A stretch of DNA of 64,000 nt from Hysterangium stoloniferum (Eukaryota > Basidiomycota > Agaricomycetes > Hysterangiales > Hysterangiaceae). The notes beneath the pieces were generated by a model. That model was given only the letters and a program-made list of their open reading frames with translations. It was not told where the DNA came from and did not search any database. The translations under genes and the position numbers were made by a program. Shown piece after piece: positions 10,174 to 23,042 of this stretch. Positions within the stretch are counted from its first letter, which is position 1, and each line of letters begins with the position of its first letter. Location of the stretch: NCBI GenBank assembly GCA_015178975.1, contig WHVD01000016.1, forward strand, positions 620,001-684,000, given 5' to 3'.

Positions 10174-13100
10174 CCGTCGAAGGACAAACCGGCTTCCGAT
10201 TCAAAAAAAGAGTAAGCAACCCCACGGACTCCACATGGGTTGGGGGTTGCATTGCCTCTCCGCGCATTCAAGAGTTTACTCGCCTCAATGCATCCACTCT
10301 TTCACATTCTGATTCATTTTTCGTTAAACTTATGTCTAATATGATTCTGAAATTCATTTTTTCAGCTCCTATAGATTCAGGCTCAACTCATTGTTTTTTA
10401 GATACAAAATTCACACAAAACAATTCTTTGTCAACTTATTCGATAAATCCCATCACACTCCACCTCTTCGATGGCACAAGTAATTCGGTTGTTACCCAAG
10501 CTTGTGATTTACCCATCAATTTCCCTTGTGGAACATCTCAATTGGTCACTTTCTATGTGACCCAGTTAGACTCAAGTTGCTCGGTGGTCCTAGGACATAA
10601 CTGGCTTACCCGTTACAATCCATTGATTGACTGGATAGCTAACAGTATAACTTTCCGGACTCCCACGGCAGCCGAGGAAACTGTGCCTGTCTCAGCCTCC
10701 ACGGCACCTGCAGTCTCGAGGACTCCTGTGATCCCTACAGCACCCATAGCTTCCCCGGAACCCACGGCACCTCCGTCCATTTCTCTGATTAATGCTGCAG
10801 CTTTTATTAGGGCTTCAAAAATGGATGGGTCCCAGGCGTTCACTATCAACTTAAAAATTGATGAAGCAACTGGATGTTTTTCAACCCCGGTATCTGAATC
10901 TGAGCAAGCCACTGACCTAGAAGGCATCCTGGAGAAATATCATGACTTCACAGATGTTTTTAGCAAGCGGAAAGCTGACCGGCTCCCACCTCACAGAGAA
11001 TACGACTTAAAAATCAATCTTGAAGATGGCGCCCAGCCACCCCTAGGACATATTTACCCGCTTTTGTCCACGGAACTATCCGCAATCCGTGATTTCCTGG
11101 ATGAACATTTGTCCATAGGTTTTATCCAACCCTCAAAGTCTCCTTTTGGAGCACCTGTTCTGTTTGTCAGAAAAAAGGATGGATCCCTTCAACTATGTGT
11201 TGATTTTAGAGGACTCAATGCTGTCACCAAAAAGGACAAATATCCACTCCCACTTATATCTGACCTGCTCGATGCTCCGCAGAATGCCCAGATTTACACC
11301 AAAATAGATCTCAAGCACGCCTATCATTTGGTCTGGATTGCTGTGGGTGACGAATGGAAAACCACTTTTAGAACCTGTTATGGGGCCTTCGAGTGGTTGG
11401 TCATCCCCTTTGGACTCACCAATGCTCCGTCTATTTTTCAGCGTTTTATCAACGACATTTTCTCCGACATGCTCGATGTATGCATCATTGTTTACTTGGA
11501 CGACATTCTTATCTACTCCGAGAATCCCGCGGAATATGACAAACAAGTCCGTGAAGTTCTCCGGAGGCTCAGACAACATGGTTTATTTGCAAATGGTAAA
11601 AAATGTACTTTTGACACGGACTCCATGGAATACCTAGGTTTCATGATGGGACCCGATGGACTCCGCATGGACAAAACTAAAGTACAAGTCATCAAAGATT
11701 GGCCCGAACCCCAAAAAGTTAAAGACATACAATCCTTCCTCGGCTTTGCCAACTTTTACAGACGTTTTATCCATGGATATTCCGACATCACGGTACCCCT
11801 TACCCATCTTACGTGTAAGGGTACTCTGTGGAACTTTAACGATAAGTGTCAAAAAGCTTTCAATCTTTTAAAAAATTCTTTTCTACAGCTCCTATTCTGT
11901 CGCATTAGAAACCGGACTTCCCGCTCATTGTTGAAATGGACGCCTCGGACTATGCACTTGGAGCCATTCTGTCTATCCAGGACTCTGACGGAGAAGTCCA
12001 CCCCGTGGCTTTTCTGTCCCGGACTTTTACCGGAGCAGAGCTCAACTATGACGTTCATGATAAAGAACTTCTGGCAATATTCTCAGCTTTCAAAGCGTGG
12101 CGACACTATTTGGAAGGTTCAGGAGCTCCTATTGACATTGTAACAGATCACAAAAACCTGGAATACTTTTCTACCACAAAACTTGACCCGCCGGCAGGCC
12201 CACTGGTCTGAATATCTATCTGCCTTCAACATGATTATCCGCTTTCGACCCAGCCATCTCAGCGGCAAACCCGACGCTTTAACTAGACGATGGGACGTCT
12301 ATCCTAAAGAGGGGAGCAACGACTATGCAACGGTAAATCCGCACAACCTGAAACCTATTTTCACGAATCAACAGCTTACCGCATCGGTCCACGCAACTTT
12401 CCTTGTCAATCCCATTGTCCGTGGAATTATCATTATGGATATCGAGAAGTTACATCAAGATATTCTATTGGCAATTCCGCTAGACCCAGTTACTAAAGCT
12501 CATCTGGACAATCCCGTGGACCCCGATCAACCTCGGTGGTCTCTTGATCAACATGGTTTCATTAGACTTGACGATCGCATCTATGTACTGGACTCCGACA
12601 GCCTCCGCCTCAGGATCCTTCAATACAAACATGATCATCCACTCTCAGGACATTTCGGGTACAACAAAACTCTATCATTAATAAGAAGAGAATATACTTG
12701 GCCCAGACTCTGTGGATTCGTTAAGCACTATTGTAAATCTTGCACTACTTGTCCCAGCTCGAAATCTCAGCAACACAAGCCATACGGCCTTTTGAAACAG
12801 CTCCCGGTACCGGAACACCTGTGGAATTCTATCTCTATGGATTTCATTGAACACCTACCGGATTCCGAAGGCTTTTCTGCTATTCTAGTCGTTGTTGACA
12901 GATTCTCAAAACAAGGTATATTCATCCCTACTTATGATACAATTATGTCCGTGCAGTTAGCGGAACTTTTTATTATCCATGTATTTTCCAAGCACGGAAT
13001 TGTGTCCCATGTGACTTCCGATAGAGGATCAGAGTTCGTGTCTCACTTCTTTAGATCCCTCGGAAAATCCTTGGACATGACATTACATTTCACGTCCGGA

Positions 13101-14116
13101 CATCATCTGGAAGGTGACAGACAAACCGAATGCGTCAACCAGACATTGGAACAATACCTCCGCGTATATTGCAACTACCAACAGGACAATTGGAAGACCT
13201 TGTTACCACTTGCAGAGTTTGCTTACAACAATGCACCTTCGGCCACTACTGGCATTTCCCCGTTCTTTGCAAATAAAGGATATAATCCAAATATTACAGT
13301 ACATCCAGAATGAAATCTCGCCTCTGCTCGCGCTCAAGAGTTCACCACAGACCTCCACGAGCTCCACGAGGAACTCTGGACTGCAATATTGTCTGCCCAA
13401 GAGCAATACCAACATTCAGCGGACAAACACCGGATCCTGCCACCAAACTTCAAGATTGGCGACCGTGTTTATGTCAAAGCTCAATTCTTTCAGACTACCC
13501 ATCCATCAAAGAAGCTTGCTGAAAAATATTTAGGCCCATTTGAAATTATTGCACAAGTAGGTTCAGTCTCTTGGACTCTACAGCTTCCAGATAGCATGCG
13601 CGCGGTACACCCGGTATTTCATGTTTCTATGCTTGAACCTTGTACTGCTAACACTATCCCGGATTATGTGCAATCTCCGCCTCCTCCTGTCATCATTGAC
13701 GGAGAACCTGAGTTTGAAATCTCACAGATTTTAGATTCAAAAATTGATAAGCGTCGACGCACTTGTAAACTGCTTTACTTAGTCAAGTGGGCGGGTTACG
13801 AGGGCACCGATGAAGAGACCTCATGGATTTTGGCCATGGAACTCGGTAATGCCACGGAAATCGTTACTGACTTTCATACAGCTTACCCGCTCAAACCTGG
13901 ACCATTATCTTCTCTCTAACCGCACTCCACAGACCCCGTGTTACGTTTGGACTCATTTTCATTATTCCCTATCGCCCTATGTCTCTCTTTGCTTTTACAG
14001 GTTCTGACATGTCTTGTCAAGTCTTTAAGTGGACTCTCCGCAGACTTTGGCTTTGACTTTTATTTTTTATGTTTTTTCACACTACTTTTATGTTCAAATT
14101 ATCAAGTTCTATTATT

Positions 14117-15102
14117 TTATTCATCTATTTCTATGGGGCTGTGCTTTTTTCCTGCCGCCTCAGCTACCTCCTCAGGAAGCTCCTCGACCTCCACGGCAAC
14201 CCCGTCCTCATCTGATCTGGCATCCTTGGAACTCCTGACTTGTGGCTCCTCATATACATAGCCGCCATACTCCGCCAGGAACTTCCAAAATTCCTTGTGG
14301 AGTCCACACAGTTCCTTCGCCACTACTATGTGGACCTTGTTGCTCTTCCGGAGCAACTCGTTTTGGGCCTTGATGCCCTTGGCAATCTGTCCAAGGACTT
14401 CATCCAACCCGGAAAACCCGGAAAACCCGCTTATGTCTCGTGCCCCAGACCCCATGGCCTGCTCGTGAACAAGCGAGCACCTCGCCTTGAGGTGCATGCA
14501 TTGATAACACCCTGGACCCCGGCCAGACTTTCGGTTGCATTCCGTGTTCCAGTCATTACAACCGGAACACCGTGGCTCATTCTGCATTGGAAGATGGACT
14601 GGTGCCGCCTTCCTTGCCTTCTGTTGATACGGTCAGTTCCACGGTTATCCCATGGACATGAGGCTTACCTTTTGGGGGCTCTCTGGCTCCCCCTCGGACT
14701 CTGACTCCACCTCTGTCGCCTTGCGCTGAAAAATACAAGTCAGCAAAATTCGACAAGTTGACTATTGGGACTTACCTTTCCCGCAACAATTGCGGCCCTG
14801 TCCGCGGCCAACCAGGCTTTCTCCGCAGCCACCTGGGCATTCTCTGCCGCCACCCACACAACCTCCTCCACTTCACGCTCCCTCTCCTTTGCAGCCTCTT
14901 CCTCCACGGCCAATGCTGCCTGGTACTCCTTGTCCAGGGCCTCCTCAGCCTCCCTCACCTCCCTCTCTGCTTCTTCACGAAGTTGACGCTGCTCTTCTCA
15001 CCGCACCAACAATTGGGCTACGCTCCAAGGCACCCGATACAGAGTGCCCGTGGAGGACCCTGCGGTTGGCATCGCTCGTTTAGGCGTTGGTTTTGGTCCC
15101 AT
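14117..15102 (-). mobile_element. Antisense ORF block carried by the chromovirus: coiled coil plus Zn2Cys6-like cluster
   Basis: Between pol and the 3' LTR the opposite strand has coding potential. The upstream block (about 15102-14776) is rich in Glu, Ala and Lys with coiled-coil spacing. The downstream block (14587-14117) has Cys spacing C-x2-C-x6-C-x9-C-x2-C-x6-C, which fits the fungal Zn(II)2Cys6 binuclear cluster. The blocks are separated by two intervals of 50 and 48 nt (14726-14775 and 14621-14668) with GTAAG-type starts, CTGAC-like branch sites and CAG ends, i.e. intron-like. The copy seems to carry about one break. Function is unknown; DNA binding is an inference from the Cys pattern only. 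Confidence 0.55.
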
Positions 15103-15282
15103 GTTTTCAAAGATGGGGGTAATAAAGAAGAAGAAATTTCTATTTTTTCAAATTTATATATAGGCTCGTCGTGTTTGAACCTTACCTTCCAGATCACATG
15201 ACTTTTGACACATGCGCGTAGCCGACAAGAACCTTATCCAGGTCTAGAGCCTCTTTGGGACTTCGGCATAAAGGGAGGATAC

Positions 15283-16117
15283 TGTTATGACCGGACAATC
15301 CTGCTGGACTCCGGGCACTAACCCGTACACCCCCACGCGCTACAAGCACCAATCGTCTGTTTATAGGATTTCCCACCTGGTCTCCGTTACGTCAAGACTA
15401 GTTACGTTCGACCTCATTAAGACACATATCAGTCACCGGACTTCCCCCAGACTCCGTCTCTGTCTATGTCCGTCTTTGTCCCACGCATCAGTCACCGGAC
15501 CCCGCTTAGAATCCCGTCACCACTCTAATCGAGCCCCATTCCCATTTTAGTCAAATGACCTGTCACGATTTAGGACTCCGCTCCTGCTCCGTTTCCCATT
15601 ATGGGTTATGCTTTGTCACAATCCGGACTCCGCTCCGTTCCATTCCTAACACCAATTTGGTGTTTACTATTCCCATTTCATGTTTTGTTAGTTTCGTTTC
15701 ACCATTACTGGATTTGGTATGTCATTCACTCCATGGTCTATATAAACTGGCAGATGTTGTACATACAATCCAGTCAGAAAATTAGCTTAGATTTTCCCCA
15801 GTGATCTAATAACATTTTCCACTCTAAAACCTTACTTGATTCACATCGCTCGCACTAGTCGGAGCCCACGGGCTCCGGCGCATCTATCTCTCTCAACTAT
15901 CTCGACTCACGATCCACGACCTCCAACTTACGACCCACGACCTCCAACTTATGACCTATGACCCACGAACCCCGCCCGGACTCCCCGGGACTCCCGTCCG
16001 CCTGTCTGAAATTGGACAACACGATCTAGCGAGGGCGCAGCCTATAAGCTGAAGCCAAGTCCTACCGGATATCCCGCGGGTTTCTCCGGAAACCCGGCCT
16101 GTGTGTGTATCCTAACA
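15283..16117 (+). repeat. 3' LTR of the chromovirus (835 bp)
   Basis: It starts TGTTATGACCGG after a purine tract and ends GTATCCTAACA. The reverse complement of 49463-50302 aligns along its whole length at high identity by eye. A TATA-like TATATAAAC lies near 15738 and a Thr/Pro-codon-like pyrimidine-rich repeat of CGACC(C/T)ACGAC units near 15905-15970. Confidence 0.88.
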
Positions 16118-16160
16118 CATTATCATAATACTGCTGCTGATCCAAGGAGATGATGAAATA

Positions 16161-17248
16161 GAGTCCAATGCCCTATCAAAATGTGCAAATACTCAATTCA
16201 CTGCAAGGTAAATAATTTAAGTATTTGATATTAATCAGTGGCAGCCTGAATAGACTTAGAACCCCTGAAGTCAAGAGTTTACTTAAATAAATGCACCCTT
16301 CTTCACAAAAAAGGTTTTGAGAGTTGCTTTTACAAGCTGTTCTTTTTTTGTGAAAACAAGTACTAAAATATGAAAAACAATTCACTGATTCAAAAATTAG
16401 ATTTCCCTTCAATTCTAGCTAGTTTATATATAATTTATACTATTTGTCAAATAGTAAAGTTATTTATAAACAGGTCAAGAGATTAGGTATGAATAAACAA
16501 TATTTGGCTAATATATGCTTTATTTAAACTAACCTACTGGATCTACTGTGATACTAACTTATCTTTTACCAATTTACATTGCCACATCAGTGAGCCACTG
16601 CAGCAGCAGTTTATTCCACTTAGTTGACTGTTGGACAGATACTTCCACCTCAAATTGAGTTGTTAGACCCCAAGCCACCTCTAGTTGAGTTGTTGGTGTC
16701 AATATGTTCCCCTTTTCACCTCTAGTTGAGTTGTTGGCATCAATATGAACCCTTTGCTACCTCTAGAATATATTTCTAATTTCTCCCAGGTTTGAGCATA
16801 AACAAATACTGAGAATATTTATATAAGATCTTTAAGCACTACATTAAGATCCTGATAAGTTAGCATCACAGTAGATCCAGTAGATTAGTTCAAATAAAGT
16901 CTATATTAGCCAAATATTGTTTTATTCTAATCTTTTGACCTGTTTATAAATAATTTTACTGTTTGATAAATAGTATAAATTATATATAAACTAGCTATAA
17001 TCAAAGGAAAATCTAGTTTTGGAATCAGTGAATTGTTATTCATATTTCAGTACTTGTTTTCACAGAAAAAGAACAGCTTGTACAAGCAACTCTCAAAATC
17101 TTTTTTGTGAAGAAGTGCATTTATTCAAGGAAACTCTTGACTTTAGGGGTTCTAAGTCTATTCAGACTCCCATTGATTAATATCAAATACTTAAATTATT
17201 TTACCTTGCAGTGAATTGAGTATTTGCACATTTGATAGCATTGGACTC
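16161..17248. mobile_element. Foldback / large MITE-like element with ~400-bp inverted repeats
   Basis: The left arm (16161 to about 16566) begins GAGTCCAATGC. The right arm (about 16850-17248) is its imperfect reverse complement over its whole length, including GTGCAAATACTCAATTCAC and ATAGACTTAGAACCCCT. The ~280-bp loop holds two copies of CCTCTAGTTGAGTTGTTGG and one shorter variant. The DNA is AT-rich with no credible gene, and no clear target duplication was seen. It could be a MITE, a foldback element or a plain palindromic duplication. Confidence 0.7.
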
Positions 17249-17665
17249 CTTTTCCCAGAAGATAATATTAAAATAAGACTAATACATGCTGCATGGCTTC
17301 TTACAAGTCATGGCTCATATAGTGAACTTTTTTTTACACCAAATACATTTCCTTGTTCATTATCTCACAATTGTTCCACGGCCCCCGTTCACATTTCGAT
17401 AGTAAATGGGTTAAATATATATAATAACGAGTAGTTGAAGTCGCAACCGTCGGAGTGTGAATTAGTAGTCTTCGTTTATTGTTCCTCCTTGACGCGTATG
17501 CACAGTTTGCGTTCGCAACGCCAAGTCGCGAGCGGCCTCCCTCCACGCCACTTTTTCCTGCCTCTCCAGCATAGTCTGATGGATATAGTAAGTATCATTC
17601 AAATAATTCATAAGATACAAGAATCCTTAGGCTTGGCTCAATAGGACGAAGCCACAGAGGTTGAA
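17249..17665. other. Upstream region of the ELYS-like gene
   Basis: This is unique-looking sequence between the foldback element and the ATG at 17666. I see no gene and no clear promoter motif in it. Confidence 0.5.
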
Positions 17666-20158
17666 ATGGCAGTCACTCCAGCTCCCGGCCATATTCCAAT
17701 GGCATACGCGACGGGCTCATATAGCGACCTTGCAACTCTTTTCGATCCCTTTCCTTTCAATTCAGATATCATCAGCAATATTATTGCGCGGCGTGCGTGT
17801 CTGGGCGGTGAACTGGTTATTGACCAACTTCTCGAACAGGCTTCAATACCCTCTCCATCATACCTATTTCCCCCAGCGTCGTTAGATGATCTCAAGCAAC
17901 TTTTGAGTTCTATTGAAGACTCTCCATGGGATGCCCAGAAAAAAACTGGATTGTGTTTCTATCTTTTAGCTTATGTCGATCCAGAACTAGCCCAGACTGC
18001 AACCGCGCTGCCACCGCACTTTTCGGCCCTCGCGCATGCGTGTTTCCTGTTAGATTGCGGGGATGTTCCCTCTTTACAACGAGCTGTTGCGCTTCTCGCG
18101 GACGCCCGTATCGTACAAGATCTCGCGCCAAAAATTCTGCAGATACTCGACCTAGCGGGCGAGCCACATCTGGTACGCACTTACGTTCGTACGGCGCATC
18201 CAGTCTTGCAAGCATTTGAAGATGCGGAAATTTATATCCGGGCATTACTTAGTTTCAGCCTTTCTGAGGCTTGGACATTTCAACGGGGGTTCGTACAAGG
18301 GAGTAACATGCGAAATCAACTTGTCCGCGTTATTTTAGATGCTTGTCTCATGCGTGCGTTGACCTTCCTGCTATTTGTAGCGTCAGACTTATTGTAATAC
18401 TTTGGCTATTCAATAGCACCACATACAGTTCATCTTCCACATCTCATTTCCCTCCCTTTATCAGCTTATGAATCGGCACTTCTCCAAGCATACGCATTGT
18501 CACCTCCCGTAGAACTTACGCCAGCTGCGCATGCCATCTTACAAGATTTACTAACCGTAAGAATGCTTAGTGCAGGAAAATATAGCGACGCAATTCGGGT
18601 TTCGAGAGCCTTTGCGGAAAGAGACACTGAAATACTTCGGACCGATAAAACAGCCGTGAAGACTCTTACTCGTGCTGCATCCGAGCGAAGCACAACAATG
18701 CGTACGGTGCTTAACGTCCTACCTGCCGTGCAAAGGCGAGAACTAGAAAAAGAATTTGACGAATCAAGTGACGGTGCTACTGCAAAGCCCAACGGTATAC
18801 CTCATAACCGCCGATCTGGTGAAAATGGTGACCTCTCACTTTCGGGATCATGGGAAGATTTGGCCTATTCATCCATGTCTGCATCGAGGGGCCGAGCTGG
18901 CCGATTGGAGGGATCACCTGCCCCTGGAGGCAGTGGATTCCTCACCTCATCCACCCGCGGAAAAAATTTATTCATTTCTCCTTTTTCTACCGCTTCCCCC
19001 GTGGCAAAGGGAGTTCTTCCTGTACGAACACCGGCAAAAGGCACGCCACCGATCCGACCGCCGATGATCCCCACCTCGAAATCCGCTCCAGCCCTTTCGA
19101 CAAAACCTGCCCGAAGCCCATCCAGCACGGTACATTTATTGAGTCTCACACCACAAGGCCCGCTTATCCCAACAATTTTTGCAAGTACTACCAAAAAGCC
19201 AAGTGTTGTAGCTCCGATCTCGAAGGACACCTTAAATGAAATGCCATCGTCTTCTGTAGCCAATGTGTTCCACCCAACGGGTCGTTTCGGAATCCAGCCT
19301 ACCCCGACACCGACACCACCGCCATTTGGCCCTCGCGCTTCGAGTACAGGGCTTATGTCAAGTTCTCCAAGTAAAGGACCTTTGTCAAGCCCTCCGAGTA
19401 CGGGACTTTTCTCAAATTTGAGGAGAAGCTCCCCAACGGTCCCATCATTTGGTGGCTCGACACCGAAAGGTAATAGCGCGCCGTTGTTCCGGATCGGGAA
19501 GAATACCGAACCTGCAGAGGAAGATATAACAATGATCGATTCTGATGATCCTGATGCCTTCGTTGTGCATGGTCGAAGGCGACAGTTATTCCGACCTGCG
19601 ACACCTCCGCAGGATGAGGAAGAAGAACATCGAGTCAAAGAACAGAATCAAGAACCAGAGGATACCTCTAGCGCATCGCGTCCAATAAATCAAGTGCTCC
19701 CAGGGGGATTTGAATCTTTCGAACTCCGAGAAGAACAACCCCCTCCGCCGCCACGCTCATTTGCACGCAGGCAGCCTCTTGTGAAACCTCCCCAAGAGCC
19801 CACTGCACCTCAAATATCGTCTCGGATCCAAATCCCCGGAGCTTTCCACGATGAACCTGATGAAGAAGAGGCAGAAGAAAAAGAAGAAAAAGAACAACGC
19901 CAGGACACCAAAGCTGAAGAAGACGATAACGTGCCTTCCCTTCCACCTATTCCTGCCCCTCCAAAAACACGACGTTCCCGCTCACGGCTAAGCAACGGAA
20001 GTGCGGAGTCCGGTGATGATGGGAACGAACCAAGGTTGAGGCGGTCGTCGAGGCTTTCGACCGCATCGCCGCAAAAGCAACCGAGCTCGAAGAAGAGTGG
20101 CCCGAGGACCACAGCTGGGACAGGGGCGAAGACGAAAAAGAGGAAAGCGGGAACGTAG
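17666..20158 (+). CDS. ELYS-like domain nuclear pore-associated protein
   Basis: Two exons, 17666-18353 and 18417-20158, joined through a 63-nt GTGCGT...AATAG intron, give 809 codons in one frame. The first ~300 residues are helical (SLQRAVALLAD, LAPKILQILDLAGEP, SEAWTFQRGF, LPHLISLPLSAYESALLQ), as in the ELYS/Mel-28 domain that binds the Nup107-160 complex. The rest is a low-complexity Ser/Pro-rich tail with several Gly-Phe-like and acidic runs (EEEAEEKEEKE), ending in basic KTKKRKAGT, which could contact DNA or act as a nuclear signal. A role in pore assembly is known for the family; here it is inferred. The start is the first ATG of the open frame. The assignment is by overall resemblance, not a diagnostic motif. 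Confidence 0.72.
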
Positions 20159-22100
20159 GCAGAGGCCATGGTTGTAGACTAGATACCTGTGTATATTTAT
20201 GCATGTTTAATTGTTGGATGTCTCTTTTGTTCGACACTAAGATCAGTCGCCCTGCGCTGCTCTGCTGCAATCACGCATGAGACAAGTCTAAGAAATTAAA
20301 AAGTGCGTAAGGCCGAGGTCTTTGCTTCAAGTGGACGCAAGGAGGGGGAGGCTTCCAACCTTTACTCGAGTCCCACACAAGCGGGAATGATAAATATAGA
20401 AAGGAATAAACGAAGCATTGGCGAGCTCGAGGGTTTGGTCATCAGTCGAAAGGGAGACCCCATCAGGAATTGAGAAATTTCCTATGGAAGGGCCTGCACA
20501 AGTCGTATAAAACTGGCTTTTCAGCAATACTAACGTTGGAAACAGCCTACTTCATATAGAAACTACGGTATATGTACTTGATGGATTGAGCACGACGGCC
20601 CTCATATTAAAATACTTACTGAAGCAGAGATAAAGAATAGATGGATGGATATGTTGACGAAACGTATTTACACCGACTTCAAGGCGACGAACAAACAGAG
20701 TTTTAGGGAGTTGGGGGGAAGTGGCCGTTTAAGGCGCTCTCCCTATTAGTGCTCATTGTTGCACCGTGCATAAATCTATTTTCTCGTGCAGTAGAGCTTT
20801 ATGCCCCCAGCACGTCATGCACCGCTTACAACGCCCGGCGCATGTCAATTGACAATATAAAGGAATATAAAGATTGTAACGAAATACGCTATGATACATT
20901 TTGTGAGCTAAGAGAGAAAGGAGAAACAAGATGATTATGACATACCTCAGTCGATACGATAGTATACTTCAACTGAGGTATGAATACTGTATACTACTGT
21001 CAATGTGACCGTGTCACATTCGTATACATTTGTAAGTTGTTCCGTTCCACTTGTGCGCTAGGTGTAAGGTTGACACAGACTCGGGCGCTTGAGCCTATTT
21101 CAACAAAGACGGGCCGTGCTGCTTGTTTAGACGTTAGTTCCCCACAAAAAAAAAAACAAAGCATGGGAACAAAAGATTGCCAATCCCGGCAAATGGACTA
21201 CGGCCCTGCGTCTTATATAAGTGGTTGATCACCAAAAGAGTCTGAACCAGCCTCTCGGCTCAACCATGGTGGCGTCGTGCAATCAACATCCAATAAATAC
21301 TTAGTACCTAGAACCATCTATGAGGATTTTTTCGAGGAGTCGGTACTTCTTAATTTATTTAGATCACGTCACAGTGATCAATACATCCTGTAATTCTTCG
21401 GCCCAGTCGCTAGAGCGCTTGGGGAAACCTTGAGCCAGCACCTCATATGAGTCGTGAAGACCCATTCCATGGTATACCACCATCAGATTCCAAGTATTGA
21501 TCGCTATCTAGCGTAAGATCTCAACTTTCACAAATCAGGTATTACATAAGTATATTTTGAGTTATCTATACGTTTTTTTGCATTGCATTTATGTGAAGCA
21601 GGTAATAGCTTTTTCGACCAAAATAGTGAACCGCTTATCAGCTTGAGAGCCATTTTCGAGCGGTTTCATCAGCCGTGCGTCTGAAGCAACGGCTTTGACA
21701 TCTCAGTAAGCATAATAGATTCCCTCAAGTCCCTAACTCATTATTAATCACTTTTTTCATGCTTCAACACAGTCTAACAGCAATGACAACAGCAACACAT
21801 GGCATTCTCCAAATCACCAGCCCACCCACCTTCCAGCTTTGGCTCTTCCCCCCTGCCTTCCTTCTTATCACACTCAAATGTGGTACGTATGATGGATGCA
21901 AAGTTGTGTGACATGTAGCTTGAATTGGATCCTTGTGTGCAAAGAATGAGCAGAATTGGCAGAATTGGCAACCAGTTAATGGTGGTCCAGGGGATCCTGA
22001 GATTTGTACTATCATGAAGCAGAAGTTCCTTGAGGCAATGTTGAAAATGTAATTACTTTTTAATCACTTTTCCAATTGAATTGCTCCTTTTTTAATCACC
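20159..22100. other. Gene-free interval
   Basis: No credible gene is visible on either strand. It holds a perfect 11-bp inverted repeat, CATACCTCAGT at 20941-20951 and ACTGAGGTATG at 20972-20982, a poly-A tract near 21146, and from about 21730 sequence that may belong to the DNA transposon remnant at 23043. Confidence 0.5.
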
Positions 22101-23042
22101 TGTTACGACCGTGTCGTAACCCATGTCGCAACCCGATGGTCTCCGAGAATACTACAGTCTATCAATGTTCGAAGTTATTGATCAAGTCATCATTTCGGCA
22201 ACCTTCGGAACACCGACACTGACGTATACCTTCACGGCGATCAAACCTCGTTTACGCCCCTGTCAAAATATACTCTACCATCTGGTTATGCTTTGATACG
22301 TCCCCTTTCATTATGATGATCCGTTTTACTCTATGTTTCACATATGCCCATATATACCTGTAGTCCGTGGACTATTCCCTTTTCTCGTAATTCCGCTCTC
22401 GGCTAAATCTCGGCTTCCGATCTTATCGTAACTTTCCGGTTCCTAGTCAAGCTTATTTGTCAATGCCGTTTTCCGCTCTTCCCTTAGTTAGTAGTTTCTA
22501 GACGCCAATAACCCATATATAAACCTGCTGTAATGTAACTACTAGACAATCAGAATATCGACTTAGATCGACTTATATATCCCTCTAATTTCCGACTTTA
22601 TTATCTATTCACGACCACCACATTCCGACTCTCAGTCTCCGACTCTCAGTCTCCGACTCTCAGTCTCCGACTCTCAGTCCCCGACACTCTCAGTCTCCGA
22701 CTCTCAGTCCCCGACTGTCTCAGTCTCCGACTGTCTCAGTCTCCGACTGTCTCAGTCTCCGACTCTCAGTCTCTGACTCTCTCGGTCTCCGACTCTCTCA
22801 GTCTCTGACTCTCTCAGCCTCCGACTCTTGGTCTCCGACCCCTCAACCCAACCCTCAACTTATCCTTCGGTTTCCGATCGGTAGTTTACCGAGAGGTTTA
22901 CTTGACAGGACTAGTTTTCGCCCGCCCGAAATTTAAGGACACCTGACGGTAACTTGCGAGGGCGCAGCACATAAGCTGAAGCCAAGTCCTTCCGTTCGGT
23001 CCCCGTCGGTCTGCCGACATCCGTCAGTTTCTGCTCTTAACA
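22101..23042 (+). repeat. Solo gypsy LTR (942 bp)
   Basis: It starts TGTTACGACCGTG and ends GCTCTTAACA. A perfect 5-bp target duplication, TCACC, flanks it (22096-22100 and 23043-23047). It carries the conserved GAGGGCGCAGCACATAAGC block at 22955-22975. The body differs from the 15283 LTR, so it is another subfamily. Confidence 0.9.
22621..22845 (+). repeat. Minisatellite inside the solo LTR
   Basis: About fourteen tandem copies of a 14-16 bp unit, CCGACTCTCAGTCT with variants CCGACTGTCTCAGTCT and CTGACTCTCTCAGTCT, lie between the promoter-like region and the U5 block. Confidence 0.9.

Larger units (their letters stand above)
10174..16117 (+). mobile_element. Ty3/gypsy chromovirus, lacking its 5' end
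   Basis: The plus strand reads, in order: an aspartic protease (IDSGSTHCFLD, about 10370); reverse transcriptase with FVRKKDGS and YLDDILIYS (11150-11520); RNase H (DASDYALGA, about 11940); integrase with the HHCC zinc finger near 12640-12760 and DDE core; a chromodomain with YLVKWAGY near 13780; then an extra antisense ORF block, a purine tract (about 15270-15280) and the 3' LTR. No 5' LTR or Gag of this copy is present. It is broken, with about three interruptions in pol. CpG is abundant, and its LTR closely resembles those at 49463 and 63820, so it is fairly young. Confidence 0.9.

Noticed and set aside
14240-14704. Plus-strand open frame of 154 codons after the chromodomain
   Set aside because: It overlaps the antisense block that has intron signals and a clear Cys pattern; this strand shows no family features.
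18865-19638. Minus-strand open frame of 257 codons
   Set aside because: It is the shadow of the Ser/Pro-rich second exon of the ELYS-like gene.
22621-22845. CRISPR-like regular repeats
   Set aside because: Units are directly adjacent with no spacers, lie in an LTR, and the genome is eukaryotic.
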